From positions 1-64,000 of the forward strand of contig CAJQUW010005252.1 in assembly GCA_907163375.1 (NCBI GenBank): a DNA stretch of 64,000 nt. Reading direction: 5' to 3'. Within the stretch, counting starts at the first letter, position 1. Each line of letters opens with the position of its first letter. Made by a program: the position numbers and the translations under genes. Shown in pieces: positions 21,832-34,700 of this stretch. This DNA is from Prostheceraeus crozeri. Taxonomy: Eukaryota; Platyhelminthes; Polycladida; Euryleptidae. The notes under the pieces were generated by a model. That model did not search any database. It saw only the letters and a list, made by a program, of their open reading frames with translations, and was not told the DNA's origin.

Positions 21832-22511
21832 TTAATCGTGTCACTTTGCTACAAGTGCAAACTGATTCAAACAGATGGCACATGCAGGAACTTAATAAGT
21901 TAATAATAAAGAAATTCCTAATACCTTGCAGAGATAGGAAAAATAGTTGTGCGTCGCTTGCGGATTGCTCTGAATTCCTTCAAAATGCTCCGATCGCCAC
22001 GACTCCTTCAGATTCGAAGAATTATGATCATTGCGCAAAAGTTTTCTCGATAATGTTGGGCCATCCGATCATTTTAAAAAGGTCAGCAGGCGCATGAAAA
22101 AACGTTCACAAACTTCTCTGTAGAACTTGACATCGACTGCGTCGCTTTGCTGTGTGATCCGGTCACAGCATTAGATTGTTTAATCGTATCACTTTGCTAG
22201 AAGTGCAAACTGATTCAAACAGATGGCACATGCAAGAACTTAATAGGTGGGCAAAAAGAAATTTTTAATACCTTGCAGAGATAGGAAAAATAGTCGTGCG
22301 TCGCTTGCGAATTGCTGTGAATTCCTTCAAAATGCCCCGATCGCCACGACTCCTTCAGATTCGAAGAATTCAAATCATTGCGCAAACGTTTTCTCGATAC
22401 TGTTAGGCCATCCGATCATCATTAAAAAAAGTTAGCAGGCGCACGAAAAAACGTTCACAAACTTCTCTGTAGAACTTGACATCGTCTTCGTCTCTTTGCT
22501 GTGTGATCCGG
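21832..22511. repeat. Diverged tandem duplication, period about 338 bp
   Basis: Unit 1 (21832-22165) and unit 2 (22170-22511) both run from ATTAGATTGTTTAATCG to TGTGTGATCCGGT, with scattered substitutions and small indels. CACAG precedes both units and could be the microhomology that produced the duplication. Confidence 0.88.
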
Positions 22512-23670
22512 TTGATAGCAGTCACTGAAACTTTGCACAATTTGGCGTGTTTAATGTTGAACTGGCTGCTCATTGTTCGATTGCTATGGTATTATGTCAG
22601 TAGATTGTGCCATTTCATTAACGTTGTATGTTCCAATGTTTCCTTTCCTTAAAGACGCTTTCGTTATGTAATTGTAATATATCTCCGACACAATGGGTTT
22701 TCCTTCAAACATTGAAATTGCTGCCGATTCTTGCAAGGCAGGCTTCAATTCTCTCGTGTATCATTATCATCATGCAAGGATCTGTCGAACAATTCCCAGA
22801 ATTCCAATTAATAACTTGCTAAAAGTTTCATCTGTAAATAATGAAAGCAAATGAGAGTCAGAAAGCAGCTTTGAATCATTCCCGAGTGATCATTTTCTAG
22901 AGATTTTACGATTTTCTACTGCCTTTCAAAATCGCTACAGATATTTGATTTGGCAGTAAGCATTTTATGGTTTTTAGAGACATTTGTATGAGCTAAGAAT
23001 GCCTACTGCAATTCTAGAGAATTCTTGCTGGCATTCATGGCATCCATAGAATGTTTAGCAGGCAAATATATCTGTAAATGTTTGCTGGAGACACGTGTCT
23101 CTAAACATTTATCGACGACAGACATAACCTCTACAAGAACGTTGAACTCAAGCATTTTTGTATAATACAGCAATTCTTTTACTGTAATATACAAAAGAAA
23201 GATATTTGTATATAAATCTCGTATTATTACCATCTAATGTATTCATAGGAATATATACATGTAATACAATTTTATACGCAATTACAAAATTCTATCTTAT
23301 CAAATATATTGTTATGTTTATATATTTGATATATTGATATTATGTCTACATCACATTTAATACTTATTATATTAAATATCACATGAATAAATGAATGTGA
23401 TATGTAAATGTGCATGTATTATATTCATTTATTACTTGCTTTACACCTGTAAAAAGAACATTTCGTTTTATACATGCGTCCCTTCTCTTGCTACTTTGTC
23501 TCCTCTAAATGATTCGCTTTTGATGGAGTGTCACAATGCACGAGGCACAGAACTAAGTCCTTCTAGTCTCTTCTTATCTCTCTTTCTCTCTCCGGAAACT
23601 CCGGAGTCTCCTCGAACTGTTTCTTTTTGATCGGGGCCATAGTGCGCGAAGCACAGGGGAACAAGCTTCC
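22512..23670. other. No gene seen; very AT-rich
   Basis: Contains an AT-rich stretch around 23160-23400 with many ATAT words. No motif-bearing ORF, no clear terminal repeats. Confidence 0.5.
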
Positions 23671-23678
23671 TCTTTTTT

Positions 23679-23729
<51 letters not shown>

Positions 23730-23744
23730 CTCTCTCTCTCTCTC
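23671..23744. repeat. Compound microsatellite (TC)n(CA)n(CT)n
   Basis: T/TC run to 23701, CA dinucleotides 23702-23726, then CT to about 23744. Confidence 0.95.
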
Positions 23745-24328
23745 CTTATCTCCATCTCTCCATTCAACTTCTTTTATTCTCTTTTCTCCATTTGAAAGCT
23801 GATTTTCTGATTTTGAATGTATCTTAGCTGGAATATTCAAGGTCACAATATGCGGATCAGTTGTTCCCCTATTTGCAAGACTTTGATGACTAAAGGACGT
23901 AATGTCTATACAGATATCCGTCACAATTTTTCTCTGTACACATCTCTCTCCCGACTGTGGAATAAACAACTCGTCGATCGCCTGCCTGTTAATGACTAAT
24001 GAATGCCCTCATAACGACCTTCGGTCCATGAGTCACATGACAAAGAGGATGCGAGCGGAGACTGTGTATGCTATATCAACCAGGCGTCATCAATTGCACA
24101 GTCATTCCTCTCAGTGCATCGTGCGTGTTTCAGTCATCCCAGCAGCGTCAATACAAGTCGTTCTACTGTCTTATACTTGTGGATTTACAAAACTTTTAAT
24201 TTTGCCTCAAGTCAGTTATTTGTGCTTTGAACATTCAGAGGATTCTGTCGTACAATTCGACTTTCACAACCATTTTCAGGATTACGCCGACGCATCTTTT
24301 CATTCTGGAAATAATTCCCGATCTTCTC
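23745..24328. other. No gene seen
   Basis: Frames of up to about 150 codons on the plus strand (23902-24348) lack recognisable motifs and run into the hairpin. I see nothing to support a gene. Confidence 0.5.
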
Positions 24329-24605
24329 TTTTCCTGACATGGTACTAAAACCAAGCGGGTCACTCCTTGTATTTGCCTTTGAGGTTATGCACAAGATAGA
24401 AAATCAATAAGGTAAAACCACAGCGCTTCGTGTCACAGACACATCAAGGGGTGGGACCTTGCAGTGCGAATGTTTACCGCACGGTCCCATCTGACACGAA
24501 GCGCTGTGGTTTTACCTTGCTGGATTTTTATCTTGCACATAACCTCAAATAAAAGGCAAATACAAACGAGAGACCAGCTTGTTTTTAGCACAATGCCAGG
24601 AAAAT
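24329..24605. repeat. Long hairpin (MITE-like or hairpin RNA source)
   Basis: Two arms of about 110 bases (24329-24436 and 24492-24605) pair over most of their length. The inner 25 bases (24411-24435 with 24492-24516) pair perfectly, starting GGTAAAACCACAGCGC. The loop itself contains GGGACC...GTGCG and CGCAC...GGTCCC, so pairing extends nearly to the centre. No protein is encoded. No target duplication is evident. Confidence 0.85.
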
Positions 24606-25721
24606 TGAACTACCTCCTGTTCCTAACCTTCAACATCATCTTCATCTACACGTTTTGATTCGCATCATTCTGACTCAACTACCTAATATCTCTTCACTTT
24701 CGCTGAAAACCATTAAACAAGTGATTGATTATATTGCTGAAAAGTCATTTGAAGTGAAATTACATTGTAATCAAATATTCGATCCACACACCGCTACAGT
24801 CGAACAAATAATCGAATAATACAAGTTGAATCTCTGAAGGAGGATTGGAGAAAATGGAAAATATAATGTGAGTTTTATTATTATTTTTAGGTACTGTTCA
24901 ATACCTCAAATTCGGTAGTTTTGAATCCTGGTGGATGATTTAATGTATCCACAGGACTTAAAATTACGCTTGCTTGAGGTTCGATCGGCATTTATATTAT
25001 TCCTAATTAATCGCAAAATATCGTGAAAATTGTTGCTTGTCTGAATGCGTTTATAAATTGATGTCTGTAGGCCTTTTTGGCAGTAGACGATTGATGTCTG
25101 TAGGTCTTTTTGGCAGTAGAAAATTACTGTTTTTTGCAGTAGACAATGCGCGATAATTCTACTGCGAAATTTTATGGGATTTCCATAGAAAATGATCACT
25201 AGGGTTGACTTCTTGAGATCGTGGTGGATACATCCGCAATCTGAGTGAAATATTGGAAAATTTTATGGTTTGTCTACTACAGACGCTCAATTTTGAGAAT
25301 CGTTGTAAAGACTCAATAATTCAAGTCCGTCAAATAAAATCCTATCGTCGTAGAAAAGTCAATCGACGTCGAAATATTAGACGGCTAAGAAGGAGACATT
25401 TTTATGCTTCAGAAAGAGGACTGAAGTTTAGTATCATCACTCTTTCGCATATCTTCGTAATCTGACTGCGACGTTTCCCATTCATCCCCTCTTCCTTGCG
25501 ACATCCGGACATTCCGAAACATAGCAGGAAGTGAAGTCATTTGAAATATTGAATGTCTGACGGATGGAGAGCTTTCCAACGCGCTATGGTCGCCTACTAT
25601 CAATCAAGGAAGTGCTTGTGAGGCTCTTAACACCATGGCATCTAGGAGTCCATGGCGTGATCTATGACAGTGCATCATGCATCGGTGTCCATGCGTGCAT
25701 CGGCTCGATTAAATTGACATT
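24606..25721. other. No gene seen; small tandem duplication at 25057-25122
   Basis: Contains two copies of a 33-bp unit starting ATTGATGTCTGTAG (25057 and 25090). Otherwise unassigned sequence leading into the minisatellite. Confidence 0.55.
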
Positions 25722-28700
25722 GGAATCAATCAATTTGAATTTCTGAGCAATCAATTCATTGAAATTGGAATTACTGAGCAATCAATTCATTGAAACTGGA
25801 ATGTCTGAGCAATCAATTCATTGGCATTGGAATTACTGAGCAATCAATTGATTGAAATTGGAATTACTGAGCAATCAATTGATTGACATCGGAATTTCTT
25901 AGCAATTAATTCATTGAAATTGAAATTACTTAGCAATCAATTCATTGAAATTGGAATCTCTGATCAATCAATTCATTCGCATTGGAATTACTTAGCAATC
26001 AATTCATTGAAATTGGAATTTCTCAGCAATCAATTGATTGAAATTGGAATTTCTTAGCAATCAATTCATTGGCATTGGAATTACTGAGCAATCAATTCAT
26101 TGAAATTGAAATTTCTCAGCAATCAATTGATTGAAATTGGAATTTCTTAGCAATCAATTTATTAAAATTGGATTTTCTTAGCAATCAATTCATTGAAATT
26201 GGAATTTGAGAGCAATCAATTCATTGAAGTTGGAATTACTGAGCAATCAATTGATTGACACTGGAATTTCTGAGCAATCAATTCATTGAAATTGGAATTA
26301 CTGAGCAATCGATTAATGGAAATTGGAATTACTGAGCAATCAATTTATTAAAATTGAATTACTGAGCAATCAATCGATTGACATTGGAATTTCTTAGCAA
26401 TCAATTTACTGAAATTGGAATTACTGAGCAATCAATTCATTGAAATTGGAATTACTGAGCAATCAATTCATTGAAATTGGAATTACTGAGCAATCAATTG
26501 ATTGACATTGGAATTTCTTAGCAATCAATTTATTGAAATTGAAATTTCTTAGCAATCAATTGATTGAAATTGGAATTTCTTAGCAATCAATTGATTGAAA
26601 TTGGAATTTCTTAGCAATCAATTCATTGAAATTGGAATTACTGAGCAATGAATTCATTGGCATTGGAATTACTGGGCAATGAATTCATTGAAATTGGAAT
26701 TACTGGGCAATCAATTGATTGAAATTGGAATTACTGAGCAATCAATTGATTGACATTGGAATGTCTGAGCAATCAATTCATTGAAATTGGAATTACTGAG
26801 CAATCAATTCATTGGCATTGGAATTACTGATCAATCAATTCATTGAAATTGGAATTACTTAGCAATCAATTCATTGAAATTGGAATTACTTAGCAATCAA
26901 TTCACTGAAATTGGAATTACTGAGCAATCAATTTATTGAAATTGGAATTACTGAGCAATCAATTGATTGAAATTGGAATTTCTTAGCAATCAATTAATTG
27001 AAATTGGAATTACTGAGCAATCAATTCATTGAAATTGGATTTACTGAGTAATCAATTCATTGAAATTGGAATTTCTGAGCAATCAATTCATTGAAATTGG
27101 AATTACTGAGCAATCAATTCATTGAAATTGGAATTACTTAGCAATCAATTCATTGAAATTGGAATTACTGAGCAATCAATTCATTGAAATTGGAATTACT
27201 GAGCAATCAGTTCATTGAAATTGGAATCTCTGACCAATCAATTCATTGAAATTGGAATCTCTGATCAATCAATTCATTGGCATTGGAATTTGTGAGCAAT
27301 CAGTTAATTGAAATTAGAATTACTGAGCAATCAATTGATTGACATTGGAATTTCTGATCAATCAATTCATTGGCATTGGAATTACTGATCAATCAATTCA
27401 TTGGCATTGGAATTACTCAGCAATCAATTGATTGAAATTGGAATTTCTGATCAATCAATTAATTGAAATTGGAATCTCTGATCAATCAATTCATTGGCAT
27501 TGGAATTTGTTAGCAATCAGTTCATTGAAATTGGAATTACTGAGCAATCAATTTATTGACATTGGAATTTCTTAGCAATCAATTCATTAAAATTGGAATT
27601 ACTGAGCAATCAATTCATTAAAATTGGAATTACTTAGCAATCAATTTATTAAAATTGGAATTACTGAGCAATCAATTCATTGGCATTGGAATTACTGAGC
27701 AATCAATTCATTGAAATTCGAATTACTGAGCAATCAATTCATTGAAACTGGAATGTCTGAGCAATCAATTCATTGGCATTGGAATTACTGAGCAATCAAT
27801 TCATTGAAATTGGAATTACCGAGCAATCAATTCATTGAAATTGGAATTACTGAGCAATCAATTGATTGACATTGGAATTACAGAGCAATCAATTGATTGA
27901 AATTGGAATTTCTGAGCATTCAATTCATTGAAATTGGAATTACTGAGCAATCAATTAATTGAAATTGAAATTACTAACCAATCAATTAATTGAAATTGGA
28001 TTTTCTTGGCAATCAATTTATTAAAATTGGATTTTCTTAGCAATCAATTTATTGAAATTGAATTTTCTTAGCAATCAATTTATTAAAATTGGATTTTCTT
28101 AGCAATCAATTTATAAAAATTGGAATTACTAAGCAATCAATTCATCGAAATTGTAATTACTGAGCAATCAATTCATTGAAAGTGGAATTTCTGAGCAATC
28201 AATTCATTGAAATTGCAATTACTGGGCAATGAATTCATTGAAATTGGAATTACTGGGCAATCAATTGATTGAAATTGGAGTTACTGAGCAATCAATTCAT
28301 TGAAATTGGATTTTCTTAGCAATCAATTCATTGAAATTGGAATTTGAGAGCAATCAATTCATTGAAGTTGGAATTACTGAGCAATCAATTGATTGACATT
28401 GGAATTTCTTAGCAATCAATTTATTGAAATTGGAATTACTGAGCAATCAATTAATTGAAATTGGAATTACTGAGCAATCAATTGATTGACATTGGAATTT
28501 CTTAGCAATCAATTCATTGAAATTGGAATTACTGAGCAATCAATTCATTGAAATTGGAATTACTGAGCAATCAATTCATTGAAATTGGAATTACTGAGCA
28601 ATCAATTCATTGAAATTGGAATCTCTGACCAATCAATTCATTGAAATTGGAATCTCTGATCAATCAATTAATTGAAATTGGAATTTGTGAGCAATCAGTT

Positions 28701-31700
28701 AATTGAAATTAGAATTACTGAGCAATCAATTCATTGAAATTGGAATTACTGAGCAATCAATTCATTGAAATTGGAATTACTTAGCAATCAACTCATTGAA
28801 ATTGGAATCTCTGATCAATCAATTCATTGGCATTGGAATTTGTGAGCAATCAGTTAATTGAAATTGGAATTACTGAGCAATCAATTGATTGACATTGGAA
28901 TTTCTGATCAATCAATTCATTGAAATTGAAATTTCTTAGCAATCAATTGATTGAAATTGGAATTTTTTAGCAATCAATTGTTTGAAATTGGAATTTCTTA
29001 GCAATCAATTCATTGAAATTGGAATTACTGAGCAATGAATTCATTGGCATTGGAATTACTGAGCAATGAATTCATTGGCATTGGAATTACTGGGCAATGA
29101 ATTCATTGAAATTGGAATTACTGGGCAATCAATTGATTGAAATTGGAATTACTGAGCAATCAATTTATTGAAATTGGAATGTCTGAGCAACCAATTCATT
29201 GAAATTGGAATTACTGAGCAATCAATTCATTGGCATTGGAATTACTGATCAATCAATTCATTGAAATTGGAATTACTTAGCAATCAATTCATTGAAATTG
29301 GAATTACTTAGCAATCAATTCATTGAAATTGGAATTACTTAGCAATCAATTCATTGAAATTGGAATTACTGAGCAATCAATTCATTGAAATTGGAATTAC
29401 TGAGCAATCAGTTCATTGAAATTGGAATCTCTGACCAATCAATTCATTGAAATTGGAATCTCTGATCAATCAATTCATTGGCATTGGAATTTGTGAGCAA
29501 TCAGTTAATTGAAATTAGAATTACTGAGCAATCAATTGATTGACATTGGAATTACTGAGCAATCAATTCATTGAAATTGGAATTACTGAGCAATCAATTC
29601 ATTGAAATTGGAATTACTGAGCAATCAGTTCATTGAAATTGGAATCTCTGACCAATCAATTCATTGAAATTGGAATCTCTGATCAATCAATTCATTGGCA
29701 TTGGAATTTGTGAGCAATCAGTTAATTGAAATTAGAATTACTGAGCAATCAATTGATTGACATTGGAATTTCTGATCAATCAATTCATTGGCATTGGAAT
29801 TACTGATCAATCAATTCATTGGCATTGGAATTACTCAGCAATCAATTCATTGAAATTGGAATTTCTGATCAATCAATTAATTGAAATTGGAATCTCTGAT
29901 CAATCAATTCATTGGCATTGGAATTTGTTAGCAATCAGTTCATTGAAATTGGAATTACTGAGCAATCAATTTATTGACATTGGAATTTCTTAGAAATCAA
30001 TTCATTAAAATTGGAATTACTGAGCAATCAATTCATTAAAATTGGAATTACTGAGCAATCAATTTATAAAATTGGAATTACTGAGCAATCAATTCATTGG
30101 CATTGGAATTACTGAGCAATCAATTCATTGAAATTCGAATTACTGAGCAATCAATTCATTGAAACTGGAATGTCTGAGCAATCAATTCATTGGCATTGGA
30201 ATTACTGAGCAATCAATTCATTGAAATTGGAATTACTGAGCAATCAATTCATTGAAATTGGAATTACCGAGCAATCAATTCATTGAAATTGGAATTACTG
30301 AGCAATCAATTGATTGACATTGGAATTACAGAGCAATCAATTGATTGAAATTGGAATTTCTGAGCATTCAATTCATTGAAATTGGAATTACTGAGCAATC
30401 AATTAATTGAAATTGAAATTACTAACCAATCAATTAATTGAAATTGGATTTTCTTGGCAATCAATTTATTAAAATTGGATTTTCTTAGCAATCAATTTAT
30501 TGAAATTGAATTTTCTTAGCAATCAATTTATTAAAATTGGATTTTCTTAGCAATCAATTTATAAAAATTGGAATTACTAAGCAATCAATTCATCGAAATT
30601 GTAATTACTGAGCAATCAATTCATTGAAAGTGGAATTTCTGAGCAATCAATTCATTGAAATTGCAATTACTGAGCAATCAATTCATTAAAATTGGAAATA
30701 CTGAGCAATCAATTCATTGAAATTGGAATTACTGAGCAATCAATTCATTGAAATTGGATTTTCTTAGCAATCAATTCATTGAAATTGGAATTTGAGAGCA
30801 ATCAATTCATTGAAGTTGGAATTACTGAGCAATCAATTGATTGACATTGGAATTTCTTAGCAATCAATTTATTGAAATTGGAATTACTGAGCAATCAATT
30901 AATTGAAATTGGAATTACTGAGCAATCAATTGATTGACATTGGAATTTCTTAGCAATCAATTCATTGAAATTGGAATTACTGAGCAATCAATTCATTGAA
31001 ATTGGAATTACTGAGCAATCAATTCATTGAAATTGGAATTACTTAGCAATCAATTCATTGAAATTGGAATCTCTGACCAATCAGTTCATTGAAATTGGAA
31101 TCTCTGATCAATCAATTAATTGAAATTGGAATTTGTGAGCAATCAGTTAATTGAAATTAGAATTACTGAGCAATCAATTCATTGGCATTGGAATTACTGA
31201 GCAATCAATTCATTGAAATTGGAATTACTTAGCAATCAACTCATTGAAATTGGAATCTCTGATCAATCAATTCATTGGCATTGGAATTTGTGAGCAATCA
31301 TATAATTGAAATTAGAATTACTGAGCAATCAATTGATTGACATTGGAATTTCTGATCAATCAATTCATTGAAATTTGAATCTCTGATCAATCAATTCATT
31401 GGCATTGGAATTACTGAGCAATCAATTCATTGAAATTGGAATTTCTGATCAATCAATTAATTGAAATTGGAATCTCTGATCAATCAATTCATTGGCATTG
31501 GAATTTGTTAGCAATCACTTAATTGAAATTGGAATTACTGAGGAATCAATTGATTGACATTGGAATTTCTTAGCAATCAATTCATTAAAATTGGAATTAC
31601 TGAGCAATCAATTCATTGGCTTTGGAATTACTGAGCAATCAATTAATTGAAATTCGAATTACTGAGCAATCAATTCATTGAAACTGGAATGCCTGAGCAA

Positions 31701-34700
31701 TCAATTCATTGGCATTGGAATTACTGAGCAATCAATTGATTGACATTGGAATTTCTTAGCAATCAATTTATTGAAATTGAAATTTCTTAGCAATCAATTG
31801 ATTGAAATTGGAATTTCTTAGCAATCAATTCATTGAAATTGGAATTTCTTAGCAATCAATTCATTGAAATTGGAATTACTGAGCAATGAATTCATTGGCA
31901 TTGGAATTACTGGGCAATGAATTAATTGAAATTGGAATTACTGAGCAATCAATTCATTGAAATTGGAATTACTGAGCAATCAATTTATTGAAATTGGAAT
32001 GTCTGAGCAATCAATTCATTGAAATTGGAATTACTGAGCAATCAATTCATTGAAGTTGGAATTACTTAGCAATCAATTCATTGAAATTGGAATTACTTAG
32101 CAATCAATTCATTGAAATTGGAATTACTTAGCAATCAATTCATTGAAATTGGAATTACTGAGCAATCAATTCATTGAAATTGGAATTACTGAGTAATGAA
32201 TTCATTGAAATTGAAATTTCTGAGCAATCAATTCATTGAAATTGGAATTACTGAGCAATCAATTCATTGAAATTGGAATTACTTAGCAATCAATTCATTG
32301 AAATTGGAATTACTGAGCAATCAATTCATTGAAATTGGAATTACTGAGCAATCAATTCATTGAAATTGGAATTACTTAGCAATCAACTCATTGAAATTGG
32401 AATCTCTGATCAATCAATTCATTGGCATTGGAATTTGTGAGCAATCAGTTAATTGAAATTAGAATTACTGAGCAATCAATTGATTGACATTCGAATTTCT
32501 GATCAATCAATTCATTGAAATTGGAATCTCTGATCAATCAATTCATTGGCATTGGAATTACTGAGCAATCAATTCATTGAAATTGGAATTTCTGATCAAT
32601 CAATTAATTGAAATTGGAATCTCTGATCAATCAATTCATTGGCATTGGAATTTGTTAGTAATCACTTAATTGAAATTGGAATTACTGAGTAATCACTTAA
32701 TTGAAATTGGAATTACTGAGCAATCAATTTATTGACATTGGAATTTCTTATCAATCAATTCATTAAAATTGGAATTACTGAGCAATCAATTTAATAAAAT
32801 TGGAATTACTGAGCAATCAATTTATTAAAATTGGAATTACTGAGCAATCAATTCATTGGCATTGGAATTACTGAGCAATCAGTTCGTTGAAATTCGAATT
32901 ACTGAGCAATCAATTCATTGAAACTGGAATGTCTGAGCAATCAATTCATTGGCATTGGAATTACTGAGCAATCAATTCATTGGCATTGGAATTACTGAGC
33001 AATCAATTCATTTTAAATTGGAATTACTGAGCAATCAATTGATTGACATTGGAATTACAGAGCAATCAATTGATTGAAATTGGAATTTCTGAGCGATCAA
33101 TTCATTGAAATTGGAATTACTGAGCAATCAATTAATTGAAATTAGAATTACTAACCGATCAATTAATTGAAATTGGATTTTCTTGGCAATCAATTCATTA
33201 AAATTGGATTTTCTTAGCAATCAATTTATTGAAATTGAATTTTCTTGGCAATCAATTTATTAAAGTTGGATTTTCTTAGCAATCAATTTATAAAAATTGG
33301 AATTACTAAGCAATCAATTCATCGAAATTGTAATCACTGAGCAATCAATTCATTGAAATTGGAATTTCTGAGCAATCAATTCATTGAAATTGCAATTACT
33401 GAGCAATCAATTCATTAAAATTGGAAATACTGAGTAATCAATTCATTGAAATTGGAATTACTGAGCAATCAATTCATTGAAATTGGATTTTCTTAGCAAT
33501 CAATTCATTGAAATTGGAATTTCTTAGCAATCAATTCATTGAAGTTGGAATTACTGAGCAATCAATTGATTGACATTGGAATTTCTTAGCAATCAATTTA
33601 TTGAAATTGGAATTACTGAGCAATCAATTCATTGAAATTGTAATTACTGAGCAATCAATTGATTGACATTGGAATTTCTTAGCAATCAATTCATTGAAAT
33701 TGGAATTACTGAGCAATCAATTCACTGAAATTGGAATTACTGAGCAATCAATTGATTGAAATTGGAATTACTTAGCAATCAATTCATTGAAATTGAAATT
33801 TGTGAGCAATCAATTCATTGAAATTGGAATTACTGAGCAATCAATTAATTGAAATTGGAATTACTGAGCAATCAATTAATTGAAATTGGAATTACTGAGC
33901 AATCAATTCATTGAAATTGGAATTACTGAGTAATCAATTCATTGAAATTGGAATTACTGAGCAATCAATTCATTGAAATTTGAATTACTTAGCAATCAAC
34001 TCATTGAAATTGGAATCTCTGATCAATCAATTCATTGGCATTGGAATTTGTGAGCAATCAGTTAATTGAAATTAGAATTACTGAGCAATCAATTGATTGA
34101 CATTGGAATTTCTGATCAATCAATTCATTGAAATTGGAATCTCTGATCAATCAATTCATTGGCATTGGAATTACTGAGCAATCAATTCATTGAAATTGGA
34201 ATTACTGAACAATCAATTGATTGACATTGGAATTTCTTAGCAATCAATTCATTAAAATTGGAATTACTGAGCAATCAATTCATTGGCTTTGGAATTATTG
34301 AGGAATCAATTCATTGAAATTCGAATTACTGAGCAATCAATTCATTGAAATTGGAATTACTGAGCAATCAATTGATTGAAATTGGAATTTCTGAGCATTC
34401 AATTCATTGAAATTGGAATTACTGAGCAATCAATTGATTGAAATTGGAATTTCTAACCAATCAATTAATTGAAATTGGATTTTGTTAGCAATCAATTTAT
34501 AAAAATTGGATTTTTTTAGCAATCAATTTATTGAAATTGTAATTACTGAGCAATCAATTCATTGAAATTGGAATTTCTGAGCAATCAATTCATTGAAATT
34601 GCAATTACTGAGCAATCAATTCATTAAAATTGGAAATACTGAGCAATCAATCGATTGACATTGGAATTTCTTAGCAATCAATTTATTGAAATTTGAATTA

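Noticed and set aside
21714-22097. A 127-codon frame as a possible gene
   Set aside because: It overlaps a tandem duplication whose second unit does not preserve the frame, has no motif, and no splice or promoter context supports it.
23574-23969. Arg/Glu-rich frames across the microsatellite on the minus strand
   Set aside because: Produced by the (TC)/(CA) repeat being read as Arg-Glu and Val-Cys dipeptides; same for frames at 48031-48408 and 53071-53481.
29757-29993. Repetitive ORF within the minisatellite
   Set aside because: The 31-bp unit shifts frame every repeat; this is a chance opening in the array.
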